A DNA stretch of 15,157 bases from Methylotenera_A sp031373695 (GTDB lineage Bacteria; Pseudomonadota; Gammaproteobacteria; Burkholderiales; Methylophilaceae). Numbering within the stretch: position 1 is the first letter of the stretch; every line of letters begins with the position of its first letter. This document shows positions 1 to 6,231 of this stretch, one piece after another. The notes below the pieces were generated by a model that was not told the DNA's origin, searched no databases, and worked only from the letters and a program-made list of their open reading frames with translations. Where the stretch lies: assembly GCA_031373695.1 (NCBI GenBank), contig JANMNC010000165.1, positions 1 through 15,157 on the forward strand, written 5' to 3'. The translations under genes and the position numbers were made by a program.

Positions 1-830
1 GCGGCTTGCGTGGCTTTTACTTTGGCTAACTTTTGCGCATACATTTCTTTGCCCATGTTGCCGCCAGCGCCAATTTTGGCCAAAGTGATTTTGTTTGCGG
101 CAACGCGCTCAGCAGATGGTGGATGACTGGCAAATAGGCCGCTAATAAAATCACTTTTGCGGTCTGCACTTAAACGCACAAAAGTTTCTTGCAAGGTGAC
201 TGCGGCAGCGGGGTCGTAGCCTGCTTTTTTCATATACAACATACCGTAGTAATCTGATTCTGATTCGGCATCGCGACCATATTTACTCGATGTTAATTGC
301 GCACCAAGTTGTGATGCACCTACAATTAAATTACCGTAATTAGTATTTTGCGCCCCAATGCCTACGGCTATCATCGCACCTTGCAACAGAATGCCGCGTT
401 CCATGCCTTTGGCACCGTGGCGTGCAGCCGCATGCACAATTTCATGACCCATCACCGCAGCCAATTCTGCTTCGCTATTTAACTCATAAAGTAAACCACG
501 ATTAAATGCGATTTTGCCGCCTGGCATAGCCCATGCGTTTGGCACAGAGTCGTTAAGCACTACAAATTCATACGGCAATTCTGGTCTATCAGAAACCGCG
601 CCCAAACGCTTGCCAATATCTTGCACATAAGCAGTTAATTCGGGGTCGATAATGTAATCGCCACCTTGTGATTGGCGGGCAGGAGAATAGTTTTCTTTGC
701 CAATGGCAATTTCTTTATCTTGGCTGACAAACTGAAATTCTTTTTTCTTGGTAACAGGATTAGTGCCACAGGCCGCAACACTTAAACCAATGAGAAAAGC
801 GATCAGTAACGAAGAATATTGCTTGGCCAT
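1..830 (-). CDS. M48 family metalloprotease, lipoprotein (3' end cut off by window edge)
   Basis: A zinc metallopeptidase anchored in the envelope as a lipoprotein, probably acting in periplasmic protein quality control like the LoiP/BepA-type M48 enzymes; the exact substrate is unknown. The ATG at 830-828 is preceded by GGAG six bases upstream. Residues 1-20 are a signal peptide ending in a VAAC lipobox, so Cys21 would be the lipidated first residue. The zinc motif is HEIVH (His129, Glu130, His133), and the third ligand is expected at Glu189 in an ExxxD motif followed by YYG (Asp193). 276 codons are visible with no stop, so the C-terminus, perhaps including further repeats, lies outside the window. 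It follows fur on the same strand with a gap of about 105 bases. The family call is firm; the choice between LoiP-like, BepA-like and another M48 subfamily is not. Confidence 0.9.
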   Translation of the reverse strand, partial: MAKQYSSLLIAFLIGLSVAACGTNPVTKKKEFQFVSQDKEIAIGKENYSPARQSQGGDYIIDPELTAYVQDIGKRLGAVSDRPELPYEFVVLNDSVPNAWAMPGGKIAFNRGLLYELNSEAELAAVMGHEIVHAAARHGAKGMERGILLQGAMIAVGIGAQNTNYGNLIVGASQLGAQLTSSKYGRDAESESDYYGMLYMKKAGYDPAAAVTLQETFVRLSADRKSDFISGLFASHPPSAERVAANKITLAKIGAGGNMGKEMYAQKLAKVKATQA

Positions 831-849
831 GCTGTGCTCCCGAATAATA

Positions 850-881
850 GATTCAATTATTAACGTTTATCTATTTGAATC
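850..881. repeat. Inverted repeat upstream of the M48 gene
   Basis: GATTCAA (850-856) and TTGAATC (875-881) are perfect 7-base inverted arms separated by 18 bases. They lie about 20 bases upstream of the M48 start codon, between it and the end of fur. The region is very A+T rich and there is no T-tract, so this looks more like a possible operator or a chance palindrome than a terminator. No function can be assigned from the sequence alone. Confidence 0.35.
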
Positions 882-935
882 CACATACAAATTAACTAAA
901 GCAACTGTAAATAATGATTGTTTAGCGCAGTTGGT

Positions 936-1361
936 TTATTTCTTTTTACCGCAAGGTTGCACCGCGCAAATACCGTAAATCATCAATGAGTGTTCTTGCA
1001 TTATAAATCCGCGCGATTCAGCCGCCTCTTGCTGGCGTTTTTCAATTTCTTCATCGTAAAACTCTTCTACGCGGCCACATTTAACGCACACAATGTGGTC
1101 GTGATGCGTGCCTTCGTTAATTTCAAACACAGCTTTGCCGCTCTCAAAGTGATGGCGCGATAGCAAACCAGCTTCTTCAAATTGCGTTAAAACGCGGTAA
1201 ACAGTTGCCAAACCAACATCTTCACCCGTAGTAATTAGAATTTTATAGACATCCTCTGCCGACAAATGGCGCTCTTTACTATTTTCAAATAGTTCTAGAA
1301 TTTTTAATCGTGGCAACGTTGCTTTTAGGCCAGCGTTTTTTAAATCTTTTTGATCATGCAT
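936..1361 (-). CDS. fur: Ferric uptake regulator Fur
   Basis: Metal-dependent transcriptional regulator that, with Fe(II), binds operators of iron uptake and other genes as a dimer. The 141-residue length is typical. An N-terminal winged helix (about residues 1-82) closely matches classical Fur, with the stretch GLATVYRVL and Tyr55 in the recognition region. Metal-site residues are visible: His32, Glu80, the His-rich segment HHDH at 86-89, Cys92-x2-Cys95, His124 and a second pair, Cys132 and Cys137. The start is the ATG complementary to 1359-1361; only a weak GAG lies upstream. The gene is divergent from bamE across 100 bases, an arrangement conserved as fur/omlA in several proteobacteria. 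The C-terminus ends shortly after the last cysteine pair in KKK, without the His-rich tail of E. coli Fur. No convincing Fur box was found in its own upstream region. Confidence 0.96.
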   Translation of the reverse strand: MHDQKDLKNAGLKATLPRLKILELFENSKERHLSAEDVYKILITTGEDVGLATVYRVLTQFEEAGLLSRHHFESGKAVFEINEGTHHDHIVCVKCGRVEEFYDEEIEKRQQEAAESRGFIMQEHSLMIYGICAVQPCGKKK

Positions 1362-1423
1362 AGTAATCGCTCATTAATTAAAGTTAGCAGGTAAAATTTG
1401 TGGTTTTAGGCTTGCGGCCATCG

Positions 1424-1432
1424 TGGTATATT
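1424..1432 (+). promoter_or_regulatory. Possible extended -10 promoter element for bamE
   Basis: TGGTATATT matches the extended -10 form (TG, one base, then a TATAAT-like hexamer at 1427-1432). It sits about 30 bases upstream of the bamE start, in the 100-base fur/bamE divergent region. No good -35 hexamer is found at the usual distance, so this is a weak prediction. Confidence 0.3.
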
Positions 1433-1461
1433 AACGCCAATTTAGTAATAAGTCTTTACTC

Positions 1462-2604
1462 ATGCACATACTTAAGGTTAGATTTTTAATATTGTTATTG
1501 CTAGTTTGTGGCGCAGCGCTTACGGCTTGCGGCTCTAGAGTGCCTGTGATTAAGCCATTCAAGATGGATATTCAACAAGGCAATGTTGTCACCTCTAAAA
1601 TGTTGCTGCAATTACGCCCTGGCATGACCAAATCACAAGTGAAGTTTATTATGGGCTCGCCCTTAATTCTGGATAGTTTTCATAGCAATCGTTGGGATTA
1701 TTTTTATCAATTGCGCCAAGCAGGCAAAGTAGTAGAGCAGCGCCGCGTTATTTTAGATTTTGAAAAAGACTTGCTAACACGTGTTCGCGGCGATGTTGTA
1801 CCGCAAGGCGCGGACAGCAATGCAGTAACATTAGCTAAAGAAGTAGAAGCGCCAGTTAAGAAGGTTGAAAAAGAAGGTGTTTTTGAGAACTTACAGTTTT
1901 GGAAAAATGGCGAAACAGCGCCAACCAAACCTGCCGATAAGTTAGAGCTAGCTACTCCAAAAGCTGAAGATAAAGGCTTGTTAAGCAAGCTCAAATTTTG
2001 GGAAAAAAACGAAGTAGCTAAAGTTCCAGCTACCGAAACAAAAGCTAAAGTATTGTTAAAAGAAGCTGCGCCAGAAAGTGCTGTATCTAGTAGTTCATTG
2101 CCTGAAGTTTCTTCATCTGGCGCTATTTTACCCGATGCCATATTGCCGGATACAGAGGCGCCTTCTATGCTTGCAGTGCCAATAGCTATTGGCGCAATGG
2201 CAGATTTTCCAGCAGTAGAGTTGCCTAAAAATGAGTCGAATATTGAGCCTAACGCTGATGCTTTGAAAGTAGCGCCACAAATTGAAGCTGCAAAAATCGA
2301 AACGTCTACAGTTGAGATAGCGAGCCCCGATACAGTAGCTGCGCAAATTGTTAAAAATGAGTTGCCAACAATAGAGCCTTCTGCGCCAGCGCCAGTTATT
2401 AAGTATGATGAGCGATTTATTTTCAGGTTAGATCGAAACTTAAACTTAAAAAATCTTGAGAAAACAGAGCTGCGCAATGAGCTGCCAACGCCATCAAGCA
2501 AAGCTGATGGAAAACTACCAACTCAAGCAGAGCCCTCTAAGGCAGGGGCTCCTCAGGCGCAACCCAGTTACTTTGAGCGCATGCTAGAAAAAATCGGATT
2601 TTAA
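1462..2604 (+). CDS. bamE: Outer membrane assembly lipoprotein BamE (SmpA/OmlA) with long C-terminal extension
   Basis: BamE is a small lipoprotein of the BAM complex, which folds beta-barrel proteins into the outer membrane. Residues 1-22 are a signal peptide ending in the lipobox LTAC (Cys23). The SmpA/OmlA fold covers about residues 35-111, seen as LRPGMTKSQVKFIMGSP, then the SNRWDYFY strand and a VILDF strand. Family members are usually 110-180 residues; this one has 380. The extra ~270 residues are rich in Ala, Pro, Glu, Lys and Ser and probably disordered. They include a repeated short motif, GVFENLQFWKN (139-149) and GLLSKLKFWEK (162-172), and end in SYFERMLEKIGF. No Shine-Dalgarno sequence is evident before the ATG. 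dapB begins 8 bases after the stop, so the two are probably cotranscribed. The BamE domain is firmly supported; the role of the tail is unknown. Confidence 0.9.
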   Translation: MHILKVRFLILLLLVCGAALTACGSRVPVIKPFKMDIQQGNVVTSKMLLQLRPGMTKSQVKFIMGSPLILDSFHSNRWDYFYQLRQAGKVVEQRRVILDFEKDLLTRVRGDVVPQGADSNAVTLAKEVEAPVKKVEKEGVFENLQFWKNGETAPTKPADKLELATPKAEDKGLLSKLKFWEKNEVAKVPATETKAKVLLKEAAPESAVSSSSLPEVSSSGAILPDAILPDTEAPSMLAVPIAIGAMADFPAVELPKNESNIEPNADALKVAPQIEAAKIETSTVEIASPDTVAAQIVKNELPTIEPSAPAPVIKYDERFIFRLDRNLNLKNLEKTELRNELPTPSSKADGKLPTQAEPSKAGAPQAQPSYFERMLEKIGF

Positions 2605-2612
2605 TAATAAAA

Positions 2613-3419
2613 ATGAGTAAAACTAAAATAGTTATCGCGGGTGTTACAGGTCGCATGGGTCACGCGCTACTTGAAAGCATATTTGCAGATAATACATTGC
2701 AACTACACGGTGCGTTAGACCGCGCCAATAGTGTGCAAATTGGACGCGATGCAGGCGAACAATTTGGTCAAGTGTCAGGCGTGAAAATTACCAGCGATAT
2801 AGATGCGGCTTTAAATGGCGCAGATGTATTGATTGATTTCACTCGCCCAGAAGCTAGTTTGCAATATTTAAACGCTTGTAAAAAAGCTGGCGTAAAACAT
2901 ATTATCGGCACAACTGGATTTAGTGCAGAGCAAAAAGCAGAAATTGAAACCGCGTCAAAACAAATTGCTATTGTTTTTGCGCCTAACATGAGCGTAGGTG
3001 TGACATTGCTTATTAACTTAGTGCAAGCGGCAGCTAAAGTGCTAAATGATGGTTACGATATTGAAATTATCGAAGCGCATCATCGCCATAAAGTTGATGC
3101 GCCTTCTGGCACAGCGTTGCGTTTGGGTGAGGCTGCAGCTAGCGCGTTAGGGCGCAATTTAGATGAATGTGCCGTGTACGGCCGCGAAGGCGTTACAGGT
3201 GAACGTGATGCTGCCACGATAGGCTTTGCTACTGTGCGTGGTGGTGATGTAGTGGGTGATCACACTGTGTTGTTTGCTGGGGTTGGTGAGCGCGTAGAGT
3301 TAACCCATAAAGCCAGCAGCCGCGCTACATTTGCGCTTGGCGCTTTACGTGCAGCTAAGTTTTTAAATGGCAAAAACATAGGTCTTTATGACATGCAAGA
3401 TGTTTTAAATCTTAGATAA
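2613..3419 (+). CDS. dapB: 4-hydroxy-tetrahydrodipicolinate reductase
   Basis: Catalyses the NAD(P)H-dependent reduction of hydroxy-tetrahydrodipicolinate to tetrahydrodipicolinate in the cytoplasm, in the diaminopimelate/lysine pathway that feeds the cell wall. The 268 residues match the family length. The N-terminal Rossmann motif GVTGRMG is at 10-16, the GTTGF loop at 99-103, and the signature EAHHRHKVDAPSGTAL begins at Glu154. His156 and Lys160 correspond to the catalytic His159 and Lys163 of the E. coli enzyme, and SGTA (165-168) to the substrate-binding loop. The start is an ATG 8 bases after bamE with no clear Shine-Dalgarno sequence, which suggests coupling to bamE translation. In many proteobacteria dapB directly precedes carA; here two GGDEF genes separate them. 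Confidence 0.97.
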   Translation: MSKTKIVIAGVTGRMGHALLESIFADNTLQLHGALDRANSVQIGRDAGEQFGQVSGVKITSDIDAALNGADVLIDFTRPEASLQYLNACKKAGVKHIIGTTGFSAEQKAEIETASKQIAIVFAPNMSVGVTLLINLVQAAAKVLNDGYDIEIIEAHHRHKVDAPSGTALRLGEAAASALGRNLDECAVYGREGVTGERDAATIGFATVRGGDVVGDHTVLFAGVGERVELTHKASSRATFALGALRAAKFLNGKNIGLYDMQDVLNLR

Positions 3420-3430
3420 TCTTAGATAGT
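3411..3430 (+). repeat. Short tandem repeat across the dapB stop codon
   Basis: Two adjacent 10-base units, CTTAGATAAT and CTTAGATAGT, differ at one position and are followed by a third related start, CTTA. The dapB stop codon (3417-3419) lies inside the first unit. It looks like a small slippage duplication at the gene end. Confidence 0.5.
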
Positions 3431-3431
3431 C

Positions 3432-3459
3432 TTAAAGACATCGTAACGATAGTCTTTAA
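3432..3459 (+). other. Hairpin in the dapB-GGDEF intergenic region
   Basis: TTAAAGAC (3432-3439) pairs with GTCTTTAA (3452-3459), and inside it ATCG (3440-3443) pairs with CGAT (3447-3450) around a TAA loop. This gives 12 base pairs with one bulged A at 3451. It is not followed by a run of T on either strand, so it is not a canonical intrinsic terminator. It could stabilise the dapB 3' end, or act as a weak attenuator between bamE-dapB and the GGDEF genes. Confidence 0.5.
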
Positions 3460-3499
3460 TTAAAATAACGTTCAGTTGGTATGTTAAAGCACTTTAAAT

Positions 3500-4750
3500 T
3501 TGAAGTCTCATCATCATTCTAATCCTAAGTTGCGTCAAAGCCGAACCAATTTTTGGTATTGGTCTTTGTTCTTTTTTATTTTGCTCTTTGGCTTATTGTT
3601 ATCGTTATATGTTGCCAAATCGCAAGACGAAGAAATGCGCGACAACTTAATTACTTACGCAAAAACCATAGAGCAATCGGTTGATTGGCAGCCGTTTGCA
3701 GTAATTTTAAATACTAATCCTGATCTGCTTAAACCGGCTGATTTGGAAATCTTAGAAGTGCAATTAAAAAGCGCTTGTAAAGCCAATCGCGACTGCCATT
3801 TTATTTATTTATTGTATAGCGACAGCTTACACAACAAGCAGCAAGTTAAGTTTTTGCTTGATGCAAGCCCGCAACCACCTTCCGAGATTTCACAGTTAGC
3901 TGAAGTGTTTGTAGAGGCCACAGATGAGCTTAAACAGGCTTTGTTAGGAAAAAACGCTTTGGTAGAAGGGCCAGTAACTGATCATTGGGGTACTTGGGTC
4001 AGTGCCAGAATACCGTTGACGGCAACTGTGAATACACCTAATTTTGTCATGTTAAATATAGATGTTGCAGTGAATGGCTGGAACCAGCGCGTACTTAAAA
4101 AAACCATCGTACCTATTTCATCTACCTTAATATTTTTAAGTATTTTAAGTGTTCTTATTTATCAAAATAAAAAGCGCGAAAAACTGCTAGAACATATGGT
4201 TAACTCTACATCCGTATTAACTGCATTAGCCAATCACGATGCATTAACCAGCTTGCCTAACCGTCGCGCATTAGAAGATAGAATGGAGCAGGCGCTAAAA
4301 GCGGCAAATCGGTCACAAGAAATAGTAGCGGTGCTGTTTTTAGATTTGGATTATTTTAAAACAGTGAATGACACGCATGGCCATGTAATAGGTGACCAGC
4401 TATTAAAAAATGTAGCAAAAAGACTGACGCAACTATTGCGAGAAGAAGATACGGTGGCCCGTATTGGTGGTGATGAGTTTATTATTTTATTGCCTAAGCT
4501 TAAAGATGAGCAGCATGTTATTGCAACGGCTGAAAAAATTCTTAAAGAGTTAGCTAAACCATTTAATATTGCAGATGAAGTGCTACAGGTGGGCGTTAGT
4601 ATTGGCATAGCGCTTTATCCGCAACATGGCGATAATACGCATGATATGATTAAATGTGCCGATGATGCGATGTATGTGGCTAAGCGGCACGGACGTAACT
4701 GTTATGAGATACATACCTTAAATCATGATTTAAACCCAGATTTAGAATAA
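3500..4750 (+). CDS. Membrane-bound diguanylate cyclase with periplasmic sensor (GGDEF), first of a pair
   Basis: Predicted to make cyclic di-GMP from two GTP at the cytoplasmic face of the inner membrane in response to a periplasmic signal. Residues 18-37 form a first membrane helix, 38-200 a periplasmic sensor region, about 202-220 a second helix, and 245-405 the GGDEF domain. The active-site motif GGDEF is at 323-327, preceded by FLDLDYFKTVND and GHVIGDQLL. An allosteric inhibitory site RxxD (REED, 314-317) lies exactly five residues upstream. The sensor carries a C-x5-C pair (Cys93, Cys99) and a GPVTDHWGTWVSA segment (157-169) of a type seen in other extracytoplasmic sensor regions. The chosen start is a TTG, the earliest in-frame option after a stop at 3485-3487; there is no clear Shine-Dalgarno sequence. 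It is a paralogue of the next gene. Enzyme class is well supported; ligand and output are unknown. Confidence 0.9.
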   Translation: MKSHHHSNPKLRQSRTNFWYWSLFFFILLFGLLLSLYVAKSQDEEMRDNLITYAKTIEQSVDWQPFAVILNTNPDLLKPADLEILEVQLKSACKANRDCHFIYLLYSDSLHNKQQVKFLLDASPQPPSEISQLAEVFVEATDELKQALLGKNALVEGPVTDHWGTWVSARIPLTATVNTPNFVMLNIDVAVNGWNQRVLKKTIVPISSTLIFLSILSVLIYQNKKREKLLEHMVNSTSVLTALANHDALTSLPNRRALEDRMEQALKAANRSQEIVAVLFLDLDYFKTVNDTHGHVIGDQLLKNVAKRLTQLLREEDTVARIGGDEFIILLPKLKDEQHVIATAEKILKELAKPFNIADEVLQVGVSIGIALYPQHGDNTHDMIKCADDAMYVAKRHGRNCYEIHTLNHDLNPDLE

Positions 4751-4803
4751 GTATGATTTTTATAACAAGGCTTTAATTATTAGTAATATAAACTTATTTT
4801 ATA

Positions 4804-6054
4804 GTGCGCAATATGTTTAAATCAATTCGACCACATTTAAAAGTTTGGCATTTAGCTTTGTTGCTACTCGTGTTAGCGGTAAGTGCTTCGTCAATTGTTT
4901 ATGCAGTTAAATCTCAAGCTGCAGATATGCGCCAAAATTTGGCGATTTATGCAAAAACAATAGAAAAATCAATTAATTGGCAACCGTTAGCTAGCGCCTT
5001 GCAAAGCGATGTGGCTACAGCTAAGCCCGCCGCTTTGCAAGCCTTACAAGCCCAACTAACTAGGGCTTGCCAAGCAAACGCAAATTGTGAAAATATATAT
5101 TTGATTTATGTTGAAAAAGAGCAAGTAAAATATTTATTAGACATACGCTTAAAACAACCATCAAAAACCAAGCTAGCAGGTTCGCCATATCTTGGCGCCA
5201 CAAATCAATTAATCCAATCAGCGCAGGCGCAAACAGTTTATTTGCCAAACTTGGTAACGCATAGCCAAAACAGCTGGGTAAGTGTTTATGTGCCACTTAC
5301 AGCTATGCCTAAAACACAGCGATTGATGTTGGGGGTAGATGTAGATAAAAGCCACTGGAACAGCCTTTTATTGAAAGCGTTGTATTTGCCTGTTTTATTT
5401 ACGCTTATTTTACTTACTTTTTTAATTGGTTTTATCTTGCATCACTTCAATGATTTAGCTGATCGTATTCGGTCATTTGAAGCAACCACTATAGAAAAAA
5501 TTAATGTAGATGCGTTAACTGGATTATCCAACAGGCTCATATTGGATGACAGAATGACGCAAGCCATTAAAGTGGCTTCGCGCGCTAAAAGCATGGTGGC
5601 TATATTGTTTGTAGATTTAGATTTATTTAAGAATGTGAATGATAACTTTGGCCATAGCGTTGGTGATCAGCTATTAAAAAAAGTAGCAGATAGGCTTAAT
5701 TCTTTGATGCGCGCTGAAGACACTATAGCCAGAGTTGGTGGTGATGAGTTTGTTATTTTGCTCGGCAATTTAAAATCAGAGCATCAGGCAGTGTTAGTGG
5801 CAGATAAAATTATTGAAAAAATAATACAGCCGTTTAAAGTGGGCAGCAAAACTTTAAAACTAGGTGCAAGTGTGGGCATTGCAATCTACCCAAAACACGG
5901 TGCCAATATGCAAGTTTTAATTAAACATGCTGATTCGGCTATGTATTATGCCAAGCGGCAAGGTGGTGGCTCTAGCGCAATTTATGATTTAACCATGAAA
6001 AAATCATTCGAAAAAACTACAGAAAAGCCATTCATAAACACGGTAGTAGCATAA
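4804..6054 (+). CDS. Membrane-bound diguanylate cyclase with periplasmic sensor (GGDEF), second of a pair
   Basis: A paralogue of the preceding gene with the same plan and, from this start, the same length of 416 residues. It has a first membrane helix at about 14-35, a periplasmic region to about 190, a second helix at about 193-213, and a GGDEF domain at 234-395. The motif GGDEF is at 312-316, preceded by FVDLDLFKNVND. An RxxD inhibitory site (RAED, 303-306) sits five residues before it, so it should be active and product-inhibited. The first periplasmic segment is strongly shared with its neighbour (KSQ, MRxNL, YAKTIE, WQP), as is the C-x5-C pair (Cys89, Cys95). The GPxxDxWG part of the first sensor is replaced here by LPNLVTHSQNSWVS. 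The start could be the GTG at 4804 or the ATG at 4813; neither has a good Shine-Dalgarno sequence. A separate carA promoter lies downstream. Confidence 0.9.
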   Translation: MRNMFKSIRPHLKVWHLALLLLVLAVSASSIVYAVKSQAADMRQNLAIYAKTIEKSINWQPLASALQSDVATAKPAALQALQAQLTRACQANANCENIYLIYVEKEQVKYLLDIRLKQPSKTKLAGSPYLGATNQLIQSAQAQTVYLPNLVTHSQNSWVSVYVPLTAMPKTQRLMLGVDVDKSHWNSLLLKALYLPVLFTLILLTFLIGFILHHFNDLADRIRSFEATTIEKINVDALTGLSNRLILDDRMTQAIKVASRAKSMVAILFVDLDLFKNVNDNFGHSVGDQLLKKVADRLNSLMRAEDTIARVGGDEFVILLGNLKSEHQAVLVADKIIEKIIQPFKVGSKTLKLGASVGIAIYPKHGANMQVLIKHADSAMYYAKRQGGGSSAIYDLTMKKSFEKTTEKPFINTVVA

Positions 6055-6105
6055 ATTCATCTGTGATTTTAATTGTGCAGTTAGTGTTCTGATGCAATTG
6101 CTAGC

Positions 6106-6134
6106 TTGAAATGTAAGCCGTTTTTCGCTATAAT
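6106..6134 (+). promoter_or_regulatory. Sigma-70 promoter for carAB
   Basis: TTGAAA (6106-6111) and a perfect TATAAT (6129-6134) are separated by 17 bases, the optimal spacing. It is the best promoter match in the window. Transcription would begin near 6141-6142, leaving a leader of about 90 bases before the carA start. It indicates that carAB is transcribed independently of the upstream GGDEF genes. Confidence 0.8.
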
Positions 6135-6146
6135 TCGTCAATTCTG

Positions 6147-6179
6147 AAACGGGAAGAGTCCAAAAAGCTCCTCCCGTTT
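6147..6179 (+). other. Leader hairpin at the 5' end of the carAB transcript
   Basis: AAACGGGAAGAG (6147-6158) pairs with CTCCTCCCGTTT (6168-6179) over 12 positions with a single A-C mismatch, around a 9-base loop, TCCAAAAAG. It begins only about 5 bases after the predicted transcription start. Only four T residues (6177-6180) follow the G+C core and three of them are in the stem, so it is a poor intrinsic terminator. It may protect the mRNA 5' end, affect promoter escape, or be part of a pyrimidine- or arginine-responsive leader; no specific mechanism can be read from the sequence. Confidence 0.6.
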
Positions 6180-6231
6180 TGCATATCTGCTATTTGTAGC
6201 TATGTAGCCACGAAAATTAAGGAGCTTCAAG

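Noticed and set aside
748..978. Short plus-strand open frame over the start of the M48 gene and the end of fur
   Set aside because: It overlaps the coding strands of two well-supported minus-strand genes and the gap between them, and its product is not recognisable.
1707..2501. Long open frame (264 codons) antisense to the bamE tail
   Set aside because: Its product is low-complexity Ser/Ala/Leu-rich sequence with no recognisable domain. The frame stays open because the bamE tail uses few codons that give stops on the other strand, and the sense protein has a clear lipoprotein and SmpA fold.
3500..6054. The GGDEF pair as a mobile or phage-borne insertion
   Set aside because: No transposase, integrase, terminal repeats or target duplication are visible, and base composition and codon use look like the neighbouring genes.
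6202..6207. ATG-TAG start-stop pair in the carA leader, as a possible minimal regulatory ORF
   Set aside because: It has no Shine-Dalgarno sequence and such a six-base string is expected by chance; nothing else supports translation there.
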